Shown: one piece after another, positions 1 through 9,600 of the stretch
Position numbering within the stretch: the first letter of the stretch is position 1
How the letters are laid out: each line of letters starts with the position of its first letter
From: Saprospirales bacterium
Lineage (GTDB): Bacteria > Bacteroidota > Bacteroidia > Chitinophagales > Saprospiraceae
Reading direction: 5' to 3'
Length of the DNA stretch: 64,000 nucleotides
Assembly: GCA_002698985.1 (NCBI GenBank)
Contig: PAAY01000064.1
Coordinates: forward strand, 1-64,000
The notes under the pieces: model-generated
Told to the model about the DNA's origin: nothing
What the model saw: the letters and a program-made list of their open reading frames with translations, nothing else
The model's database searches: none
Translations under genes and position numbers: made by a program

Positions 1-113
1 CAACGGCGGGAATTTTGCCAGTCCCCCTACCCACATCAAACTTCTATTCAGAACATCACATCAGGAATGATCAATCACCATATAGCTGGAAATGTTGATG
101 CTGATGTTTTGTA

Positions 114-212
114 AAGATGTTTGATGCAGTGGGGTGTTTGTCCGTCAACCCCTCGCTGCCTGCCTAGTCGGCAGACAGGAAGCAAGGGGTTTCAAGATGT
201 TTGATGGAGTGG
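114..212. repeat. Inverted repeat (about 149-191) flanked by a 19-bp direct repeat (114-132 and 194-212)
   Basis: AAGATGTTTGATGCAGTGG vs AAGATGTTTGATGGAGTGG (1 mismatch) flank ACCCCTCGCTGCCTGCCTAGTCGGCAGACAGGAAGCAAGGGGT, which folds imperfectly on itself. Confidence 0.6.
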
Positions 213-314
213 AAGGTTATTAGCCCACAAGAATTTGACCTGCAACTTCAGTATCAAATTGCTCATGGAATACCCTCAAAGGCGGAATGACGGAATTGTG
301 GATAATCGATAGCC

Positions 315-354
315 CTCTAAACCTCTCTCAACTCCTCTAAACCTCTCTCAACTC
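315..354. repeat. Tandem 20-bp repeat x2 (10-bp CTCTAAACCT/CTCTCAACTC units)
   Basis: CTCTAAACCTCTCTCAACTC occurs twice head to tail. Confidence 0.85.
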
Positions 355-359
355 AATCC

Positions 360-2411
360 TCACCCCTTCCCATTATCAAATGGATTGCCGGGCTTGTATT
401 CCACTTTTACCGGCTCGTCGATGTGGATGATCCGCACTTCGGTGCGGCGGTTGTACTGGTGCTCTTCGTCGGTGCAAGGCACGCCGTCCACGCAGTGGTT
501 ACGGATTTCGGCTTCGCCCATGCCGAAGGCTTTGATGCGGGAGGGATCGATGCCTTTTTGCACCAGGTAGCGCTTGGCGGATTCGGCGCGTTTGAGGGAA
601 AGGTCGAGGTTGTAGGCTTCACCGCCCCGGCTGTCGGTGTGAGCCACCAGTTCTATTTCCATGCTGGGGTAGAGCTTCATCAGTTCGGCCAGGGCATCCA
701 GTTCGGAGGCGGCGCCTTTGCGGATGAAGTACTGGTCAAAGTCGTAATAGATGTTTTCCATCACGATGACGCTGCCCTCTTTGATGGGCTCCCGGGCGAT
801 TTCAATTTTGACGGGTTGCAGCATCACCTCCACGTTCAGCACCTCGGCGTTGTTGGTGCCGGTGGTTGACACTTTGGAGATGCCCTTGGTGTAGCCTTCC
901 TTTTCAGCAAAAACGGCGTACTCATGGCCGAAAGGCAGGCAGATGTCGAAGGTGCCGTTGGCTTTGGTTCTGATGAGTTCCTCGGCACCGGTGGTTTCGT
1001 TGACGATGCGCACGAGGGCATTGGGCACCCGGGTGTCGCTGCCTTCCACCTTCACCGTTCCGGCAACGGAGGTGCAGGCTTTGGGCTTCATGGGCACCCG
1101 GATGGTCTGCGAGGTGCTCTCCCCTTCGGTGGAGAAGCGGAGCTCGGCGTTTTCGTAGCCATCCCGGCTGAGCAGCAACAGGTAGTTCTTGTTGGGTTTC
1201 AGTTCCGTAATGGCCTCACCGTTGATGCCAGTGCGGATGGTTGGCTCGCCGAGATTGCCGGCATCTTTTCTGACCAGTTTCAGCAGCAGGTCGCCGTTTT
1301 CCGAAGGCAGCAACTCCACGTCGTAAAAGTCATTGCTTTCGATGGAGCCGTCGGCCGCCTGCTGGAAAATGCGCACGTCCACCCCGGGTATTCTTTCGTT
1401 GGTTCTTTCGTCGTAGGCAATGACCATGGTGCTCAGGGCTTCGGGCTCTGCCTCGATGATGCTCTCATCCGACTCAAAAAGGTATATGTCGTCTTTGCCT
1501 TTGCCGCCGGGGCGGTCGGAAGCCAGAAAGCCGCGGGTGCCTTCTTCGTTGATGATGAGTCCGAGGTCGTCAAAAGAGGAGTTGAAAGGTTCGCCCAGGT
1601 TTTTGACCAGTCCCACCACATCGCCGGAGATGTCCACCATGTAGAGGTCCAGCCCGCCCAGGCCGCCGTGGCCGTTGGAGGCAAAAAAGAGGGTGCCGCT
1701 CTCGTGCATGTACGGGAACACCTCGTTGGAAGGGGTATTCACCTCCGGCCCCAGGTTGATGGACTGGCTCCAGCCATCGCTGCGGCGCTCAACGTAATAG
1801 AGGTCCATGCCACCGTAACCGCCCGGCATATTGGACGAGAAATACAGGCGGCTGCCGTCGGCCGTGAGGGCCGGGTGCACACAGGTGTAGTTGTCGCTGT
1901 TGAAAGGCAGCTCTTTCACCTGCTCCCAATCGTATTTTCCTCTTCTTGCTTCGTAAATTTTGAGCACCACATCGCCGCGCTCATTGGCTTTGGTGATGCC
2001 TTTTTGAATGTTGTTTCTGGTAAAGTAGATCAAGTTGGCATCCTTGCTGAAGGACACCGGCCCCTCGTGGGCTTGCGAATTGATGGAAAGGGAAAATGGC
2101 CGCGGACTCTGGGGGAAACCCCTGGCGTCAAACTCGGCGTAAAACAATTCGAAGAAGGTCTCCCCGATCTTCTGATCCACCGGGCCGCTCTTGTACCTCG
2201 ACGACACGAACACGATACCGTTCTGGTAATACACCGGCGAGAAATCCAGGTTGGGGGAGTTGATGCCGCTGCAATCGTACAGCCGAACCTGCCGGTTCAG
2301 TTCTCCTTTTTCGTAAAGCTTGTTGGAGCTTTTCGACTTGGAACTCTGCTGCTGGGCCGGCATTGCGCCAGCGAGCAACAGGAATATGAACATGGTAAAA
2401 AGGTTCTTCAT
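360..2411 (-). CDS. OmpA-family protein with PD40/WD40-like repeats and carboxypeptidase-regulatory-like domain (T9SS PorE-like)
   Basis: Signal peptide; PD40-type motifs (LYFSSNMPGGYGGMDLYYVER, FLASDRPGGKGKDDIYLF); C-terminal OmpA motif (VAHTDSRGGEAYNLDLSLKRAESAKRYLVQKGID). Confidence 0.85.
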   Translation of the reverse strand: MKNLFTMFIFLLLAGAMPAQQQSSKSKSSNKLYEKGELNRQVRLYDCSGINSPNLDFSPVYYQNGIVFVSSRYKSGPVDQKIGETFFELFYAEFDARGFPQSPRPFSLSINSQAHEGPVSFSKDANLIYFTRNNIQKGITKANERGDVVLKIYEARRGKYDWEQVKELPFNSDNYTCVHPALTADGSRLYFSSNMPGGYGGMDLYYVERRSDGWSQSINLGPEVNTPSNEVFPYMHESGTLFFASNGHGGLGGLDLYMVDISGDVVGLVKNLGEPFNSSFDDLGLIINEEGTRGFLASDRPGGKGKDDIYLFESDESIIEAEPEALSTMVIAYDERTNERIPGVDVRIFQQAADGSIESNDFYDVELLPSENGDLLLKLVRKDAGNLGEPTIRTGINGEAITELKPNKNYLLLLSRDGYENAELRFSTEGESTSQTIRVPMKPKACTSVAGTVKVEGSDTRVPNALVRIVNETTGAEELIRTKANGTFDICLPFGHEYAVFAEKEGYTKGISKVSTTGTNNAEVLNVEVMLQPVKIEIAREPIKEGSVIVMENIYYDFDQYFIRKGAASELDALAELMKLYPSMEIELVAHTDSRGGEAYNLDLSLKRAESAKRYLVQKGIDPSRIKAFGMGEAEIRNHCVDGVPCTDEEHQYNRRTEVRIIHIDEPVKVEYKPGNPFDNGKG

Positions 2412-2463
2412 CGTGGGTCCTTGTTGAGCTTGTGACGATCGAGGGCACTGTAAAAGTCATTTT

Positions 2464-2558
2464 GGTTGAGAGGGGTTGAGAGGGGTTGAGAGGGGTTTAG
2501 AGGGGTTTAGAGAAGTCTCTCGCAACCTTTCTCAACCCCTCTAAACCTCTCTAAACAA
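2464..2558. repeat. 10-bp-period array GGTTGAGAGG x5 followed by an inverted-orientation array; can fold into a long hairpin
   Basis: 2464-2513 is five 10-bp units (GGTTGAGAGG x3, GGTTTAGAGG, GGTTTAGAGA); about 2523-2556 carries reverse-complement-type units (AACCCCTCTA, AACCTCTCTA). Confidence 0.85.
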
Positions 2559-2663
2559 CTTCTGGCACTTTCCACAGTGAACTCGCAAGTAAAATTACGA
2601 ACCGCAAGGGTTTGCAATTTATTGCCAAAGGGGCAAACTACAACCGCCTGCTTTTGACCTTCG

Positions 2664-3617
2664 TCAGAAAAAGCGGGGGTTGACAAAATCCTTCCGCTTG
2701 TTGGCCTTGCCGATGCAGTAGTGCAAAGAGGCTTCGATGCTGCCGGTTGTGTAATCCCTCAGGTCCGAGAGCGTAAAGTCATAGGACAGGCTGAAAAGGA
2801 TGTTGTTGGTCAGTTGCGCAGCGAGGAGGATGTCAATACTCTCGCCGAGGCCGCTTTTCTTGTTTCCGCCCAGGCGGTAGGTAAGGCCAACGATGTAGCG
2901 ATCCTGCAGGATCAGGTTGGCGTTGGCGTCGAAATCCACCGGAGCGCCGGTGACGTATTTCATCAGCACCTGTGGCTGCAACTTCACCTGGTTGTTGAGC
3001 GGTATTTCGAGGCCACCCATCAGGTAGATGTGCTGTATCTCCCGGGAGATCTGCACGTCGTTGTCAGCGTAGTCGATGTTGTTCTTCAGCAAGCGGGGCA
3101 CGCTGAGGCCGATGTAAAATTTTTCGGAGTTGAAGTAGAGACCCGTACCGAAGTTGAACAGGAACTTGTCCTGTGTTCCATCGGGAATGCTGGGGTCTTC
3201 GGCTTTGGGTTGTGTGGCGCTGGTCAGCTGGAAGTCGTTCTCCCAGGAGCGCACGGAGCCCATCACGCCGATGCCCAGCATGCCGTTGCCGAGGCGGGTG
3301 CGGTAGGCATAGGCCAGGTCCAGGTTGTGGATGCTGGTGATACCGATGGTGTGGCGGTACAGGTTGGCGCCGATGCCCACCCGCTGGTTGAACAGCGGCA
3401 TGTTAAAGGTGATCGCCATGGTTTTGGGTGCACCGTCCAGGCCCAGCCACTGGTTGCGGTAGATACAGCTGATGCAGGTGTTTTCCTGACTGCCGGCGTA
3501 TGCCGGGTTGTAGCCCAGTTTGTAATAAAAGAACTGGGTGTTCTGGGGCTGCTGCTGCGCAAACGCCGTTGCGACAGCGAAGAGAACAAAGAGGAAGTTG
3601 ATGATGATCTTTTTCAT
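2664..3617 (-). CDS. Type IX secretion system membrane protein, PorP/SprF family
   Basis: MKKIIINFLFVLFAVATAFAQQQPQNTQFFYYKLGYNPAYAGSQ...; NPAYAGS and RNQWLGLDGAPKT are hallmarks of the family. Confidence 0.93.
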   Translation of the reverse strand: MKKIIINFLFVLFAVATAFAQQQPQNTQFFYYKLGYNPAYAGSQENTCISCIYRNQWLGLDGAPKTMAITFNMPLFNQRVGIGANLYRHTIGITSIHNLDLAYAYRTRLGNGMLGIGVMGSVRSWENDFQLTSATQPKAEDPSIPDGTQDKFLFNFGTGLYFNSEKFYIGLSVPRLLKNNIDYADNDVQISREIQHIYLMGGLEIPLNNQVKLQPQVLMKYVTGAPVDFDANANLILQDRYIVGLTYRLGGNKKSGLGESIDILLAAQLTNNILFSLSYDFTLSDLRDYTTGSIEASLHYCIGKANKRKDFVNPRFF

Positions 3618-3635
3618 ATCCTAAACCGGTAATGG

Positions 3636-3670
3636 CCTTCGGTAAAACCAGGCGCTGGTTTTACCGAAGG
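3636..3670. terminator. Perfect 16-bp-arm hairpin in the intergenic gap
   Basis: CCTTCGGTAAAACCAG-GCG-CTGGTTTTACCGAAGG between two minus-strand genes. Confidence 0.75.
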
Positions 3671-3676
3671 AATTGA

Positions 3677-6600
3677 TTAGCGTTGAATGATGAGGTAACC
3701 CGAAGTCGGCTTCTGTCCGTTGCCCAGGTCGAGAATGTAGAAATAGGTGCCTGCCGGCAAGTCTTCACCGTCGAAGGTGCCCTCCCAGTCGTTGCGGTAA
3801 GGCGAGGCGTGGAAGACCTCGTCGCCCCACTGGTTGAAGATGCTGAGGGTGTTGCCTACGAAATCGTTGATGTTGGCCAGGCAGGGTATGATGAAAGCGT
3901 CGTTGATGCCGTCGTGGTTGGGCGTGATGATGGACGGAATGTCGCATTGCGCATCGTTGCCCACGTTGAAGACGATGGTGCCGGTAGCGCAATCGCAGTT
4001 CTCCACGCAGATCTCGTAGATGAGCTGGTCTTCGCCAATGAAGTTGATATCGGCTTCGTAAGAAACATTGCCGAAGATGTCAGCCTCGGCCACCCCATGC
4101 TCCGGTTGCTGCAAGATGGTGAAGGTGTAATCTCCCGGAATCACGTCGTTGGCCACGGCGTTCAGGCTGGCCTTGCCGCCGAATTTGACATTGGCAGCGT
4201 CGTCGTTCACCTCCGGTGAGAAGAAGTATTCCACCAGCACCGAGTCAACGGAGTAAGAACCGCAGGCACCGCCGTTGATGGTCCAGACCAGCACGTTGAT
4301 GCCTTCCTGCAGGTTGCAGACGGTGGAGTTAGGGTTGGTTGGCGTCACAAACTCGATGTTGGGATCGGGGCTGGTCCAGAGACCTACGCCGCTGAGCGCC
4401 GGCACCGCACTGAGCACCGTGCAGCCATCGCCGCAGTCGGTGTAGTCAGCTCCGGCAAATGCCGATTCGTTGGAAACGGAAACCACCACCACATCCGAGG
4501 ACACTCCACAACCACTGTTGATGGTCCAGGTGAAGATGTACTCATTGCCGGGCGTCAGACCGGTGACGGTGGTGTTCGGATCGGTCGGATCCATGATGAC
4601 CACGCCCAACTGGGCCTGCGTTTGCGGCTGCGACCACATGCCCTCATTGGAGGTTGGCATGGTGGCATGAAGCTGCACAGAGGTGGTAAAACAGGCGTTG
4701 ATCTGCTCACCGGCGTCGGCCAGTTCCTGCTTGTTCACATATACCGAAGTGGTATCGGATGAATAGTCCTCACAGGCACCATTCGAGAGGGTCCATTGGA
4801 AGACATAAGTCTGGTCGGGTATCAGACCGGAAACGGTGGTATTGGCCTGGTTCGGGTTGGCAATGACCACGCCGGTGGGGTTGCCACTGTAAAGTGTCCA
4901 CATACCGGTGCCCACGGAAGGTGCCGTGGCAGCCAGCTGCAGAATGTCATTTTCACAAGCCACGATGGGCGGCCCGGCTTCGGCCTCGTTGTTCGGAATG
5001 GTATTCAGGGCCACAACCGTTGGGGCCGAAGGCGCCGACTCACAGCCATCCACACTGGCAACCACATAGAACGAGGCATTGCCTTCGCCGTACTGTTCCG
5101 GATCGGGCAGGGCAAAATTCAGCGCCGGAGTGGCATTGCCGAGGGGCTGGCCATTGCTGTTGTACCAGGTGTAGCTGGCACCCGGCGTGGCCGAGTTGGA
5201 GCTCACCAGCAGCATCACGTCATCGGTGCTGGAGCAGTAAGGCCCGGCATTCATGGCCACGGGCGTACCCGGCTTTTCTTTGATCTCGACGTTCAGCGTC
5301 AGCACTTCCGACCAGCAGCCGTCCACCCGTTTTCTGACGGTATAAGTGCCGGAATGGGTAGCCGGGTCGGCGTTGTTGATGACCGGATTGCAAACGGAGG
5401 CACTGAAGCCACCGGGACCGGTCCATTCATAGCTGGCACCGCTGCTGCAGTTCACACTGAGCTGGATTGCATCGCCTTCGCAAACGGGGCTGTTGCTCAA
5501 GGGCTGCACTACGGGAATCTGATTGACAGTAACAACAGTGGAAGCAGAAGCTACTGACAGGCAGCCATCCACACGGTACTGCACGGTATAGGTTCCCGAA
5601 TCCGTCATGGTCAGGTTGCTCAGCGTCAGCGAGGGGCTGGTAGTTACCACCATGCCGGCAGGGGTATTCCAGACATAATCGGCAGTGGCACCACCCGGGT
5701 AAGCGGGTATGCTCAGGGTCAGGCTCTCACCTTCGCAGAAAGGATTGCTGCCGCTGAGCGCAGGTGCCGAGGCCGGCGTCGCCACCACTTCAGGGATGAC
5801 CACATTGACGGTGTAGGGCAATGACGAACATCCATCCTGGTTGGTAACCACAAGGGTGTAGGTGCCGCTATCGTCGGCGGTGGCACCCGGAATCACGGCA
5901 TTGGCATCCGAGGAGGCATAGCCATTGGGGCCCGTCCAGAGGTAGTTGTAGGTTCCCGGATCTATGGGGAAGAGCGTGGCCACCAGGTTCACATCCACCG
6001 GCCCGAGGGCACAGTCGGGTGCGTCACTGCTGGCGCCTGTAATATCCGGCCGGTCAAAGACATCCAGGAAGACAAATTCCTGAACCGAACAACCGAACTG
6101 AGAGGTCACCACTACGGAGTAGGTGCCCTCGTCGTTGAGGTTTACATTTTCGATGATTGGGTTTGCTTCGGCAACGACCTGCCCGTCGGGGTAGCTCCAT
6201 TTGTAGCTCACGTTTTGAGTGGCAGAGTTGGCCGAGAGCTGCACGTCCTGCCCTTCACAGGCAGCCGAAGGATTGGCGGAAACATTCACGGATTCCGGTA
6301 GCGGCGCCACATAGACAGTGGTTGGCTCCGAAGGCTGTGATTCGCAGGGGTTGCCATGGGCGATCACCGTCCACTGACCGGCGTCTTTGTTGATGTCCAC
6401 CGCCGGTATGGTCAGCACGTTGGTCGGGGTGGTTATCGTCGTAAACATGGGCGTGGTCCACTCGTACGAAACTACACCCGGTATGGCCGTGGCCGTCAGG
6501 GTCACCGTCTCGCCGGCACAGGCCGGATTGGCAGCGGTGGTGCTGTTGGTGATGGTCGGTTTGGGCGGAATGGGCACCACCGTTACGGTTACATAAGCCG

Positions 6601-9600
6601 GTTCGGAAACGCAGCCATTGTTGGTCACCACCAGTTCGTAAACACCGTCGTTGCAATCACTCACATTGGTGATGGCCGCCGGGCTGCAACTTGAGGAAGT
6701 GAAACCGCAGGGACCCGTCCACTGGCAAATGGTGCCGGGTGCGTTGTTGATGGAGTTCAACAAGAGGGTTTCACCTTCACAAAGCAAAAAGTTGTCAGTT
6801 TCAGGAACCGCAATGGGCTGCTGTTTCACTTCAATGGTTACCGTGTTTGAAACTTCAGAGTCACAGCCTTTCCGCTCCACAACCATGTAGAACATATAAG
6901 TGCCGGAAGCAGGTGGCGTCATGCTGAATGATGGGATGCTGGTGGTAGCCACCAACATGCCGTTGGGCGCTGCGCCCGAGAACCATTTGTACGACACATC
7001 CGAACCGCAAACGACGGAAGATGAAAGTTCGAAGCTCTCCCCTTCGCAAATGGAAGTGGCGGCAGCCTGGATGTTGGGTGTTGCCAGCGGCAGCAGGTCG
7101 CAGGTCACCTGAACGGTGTTGACTGCCGAACAACCGGTAACGCCGGTGATCTCAACGGTGTAGAATCCCACATCGCTCATGCTGGCATTCAGGATGGTCG
7201 GGTTTTCAACAAAAGAGAATGGCAAGCCCTGCGGGTTGTACCAGGTGTACTGGAAGGCGTTGTTGCCGCCCGGTGCTGCCGGCGGGTTGGCGAAGAACTG
7301 CAAGTCGGCACTTCCGCAATTGCTGGTCACGGTCGGTTGCGGCTTTTTGGTGCTCACCCCAACGAAAGTGTTGCAGGTGGACACATTGCCCGAAAGGTCC
7401 TCCACCGTGAGGGTCACGTTGACCACACTCGGCGAGTTGCAGGTGATGGTATTCGGCGAAACGGTCATGGATGCAATTCCGCAATTGTCGGAACTGCCCA
7501 GGTCGATTTCTGCCGGGAAGATGGTATCGATGACAAAACCACTTGGGTTGATCTCCACGAAGGTGGGGCCACAAAGGGCCTGCGGAGCTTCGTGGTCCTC
7601 CACGGTAATGTCAAAAGTACATTCGTTCTCATTTCCGTTCAGGTCGGTCAGCATATAATGAACGGTGCTCGTTCCCTGAAGGAAGGTAATGGTCTCCGGC
7701 TCCAGCGGTGGAATCAGGGTGGTGGGATCAAGGGAAGTGGCCCCCGTCACGTAAAAGTCCGGCGACACACTCTCATAGCTTATCGTCGCAAACATGTAGC
7801 TGCCATCGGTGTCACCATCGCTGGTCACCTGCAGCGGGTCGCAGGGGTTGATGCCCCAGCCGGGTCCGGCGGGAGGAATCGGATAGCTCTGGAAAGACTT
7901 GGCCGTGATCTGGAAGCTGCCGTTGGCGGCCCAGGTATTGAAAGTGGAAGCCGGCACCTGGAAAATGGCCAGACTGGGTGTGTTGCAATCGCCCGGCACC
8001 ACGTGGGGCTGCCCTTTGGCAGTGGTTCCCAAAAAGTTGCCGTCGGGGTCGTAGATCTCGAAATAGGCGCCCGAAGAATCCACATCACCCTGAATGGTGA
8101 TGATCAGGCTGACCACACCCGGGGTGGCGTTGGCCGGCAGGCCGACGAAAGTAAAGACCTTGTCATCGGCCACATAATCGTTCAGGTTGGGGTTGTAGGT
8201 ATAGGTGATCAGTCGCTCTGAAGGCTGATCGGGCTGGGTCTGCTCGGTGGGGGTGGTGACGCCGCAGTTGTCGCTCACGTTGAGGAACAAAGGCACTTCC
8301 ACGTCCATTTCGCAGACGCCGTTTGGCAGTACCAGGTTTTGCGAAGGCGGACAGACGATCTGCGGCACCTCATTGTCTTCAACGGTAATCTGGTAACTGC
8401 ACGATGCCTCGTTGCCGACGCAGTCGGTGAAGTAATAGGTCACGGTATTGGTGCCCAGGGCCAAGGTTTCAGCCACAGGGGCCACCGGAGCAACCGGCAC
8501 CCTGGCACCGCCATTCACACTGTATTCAAATTGCAGGTATTGCGGGAAATTGGCTTTGTAGATCAGCTCGGCACTGATGGAGCCGCCCGGGCAAATCGGG
8601 TTCACGGAAAAACGACCCGGCTGTCCGGCGGGGATGTTGGGCTTCACGGTGATGGTGACCACCCCGTCGAAAGCCCACTGATCGTAAAGCGAAGCTGCCA
8701 CCTGTATGCTCGAGGTGGTGTCGCCGCACTGAACAGCCGTGTGTGCGATGGAGCCAATGAACAGGTCGTTCTCGCCATAAACATTCAGGTATTCGGTGGG
8801 TGCCTCTGCATCCACATCGGTCAGGGTAAAGGTGAATGTCACCGGCCCTTGCGTCGCAAAGGGAGGCCCGGGAACGGCAAAGTTGAAGACCACATCGTTC
8901 ACAGGGGTTTCAACGGGATCGGCCCCGGCCGGAATGCTGAACACTTCCGAAAGCGTCAGGGTATCCGAAACCATCACATTTCCGCAATCTTCGGAAATGG
9001 AGGGCAGTTGCAGCAAGGTGGTATAATCGCAAACTCCGGGATCGGCGCTGACGGTAATGTCTTCCGGACAGTTGGTCAGCACCGGTGCCATGTCGTCGAT
9101 GACGGTGAATGTGGCGGTGGTCGTGTCGGAATTGCCGCAGTCGTCCCTCACCACGAAGTCCACCGTGCTGGTGCGATACACCTGTGAGGAATCAGCCACG
9201 CAAACAGGGGCTTGCAGGTAGGCGGTGTCAGCCGTTCCGGAAATGAAAGCCGTCCAGGTCAGCAGAGATGGGTGCGTACAGTTGTCATCGGCAGTGGCCC
9301 CGGCATGGATGGCAATCCAGGCATCGAACAAGCTGTCCAGGTCAACGCCGGGCTCGCAGGTGTAGACCACGTCGGAAGCCTGGTTGTCGATTGTGGGCTG
9401 CTGTATGTCGGTCACTGTGATGACCTGCACAGAGTCGATGCTGTTGCCGCAGGCGTCGTAAACCGTCCAGGTTCTGTAAATGGTAAAAGAGTTGGTACAA
9501 AGCCCCGCCACGATGACGTCCATGGTGGAATCCTGTGGCATGGGGTCGCAGTTGTCGTTGAAATTGGTGGCGCGGCCGGTCACGTTCAGGTTGTCGGCGT

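Noticed and set aside
924-2435. Long plus-strand ORF (503 aa) antisense to the OmpA/PD40 gene
   Set aside because: Shadow ORF of a GC-rich coding region; the minus strand has clear domain homology.
2464-2558. 10-bp and 13-bp arrays considered as CRISPR
   Set aside because: Units too short, no unique spacers, no cas genes in the window.
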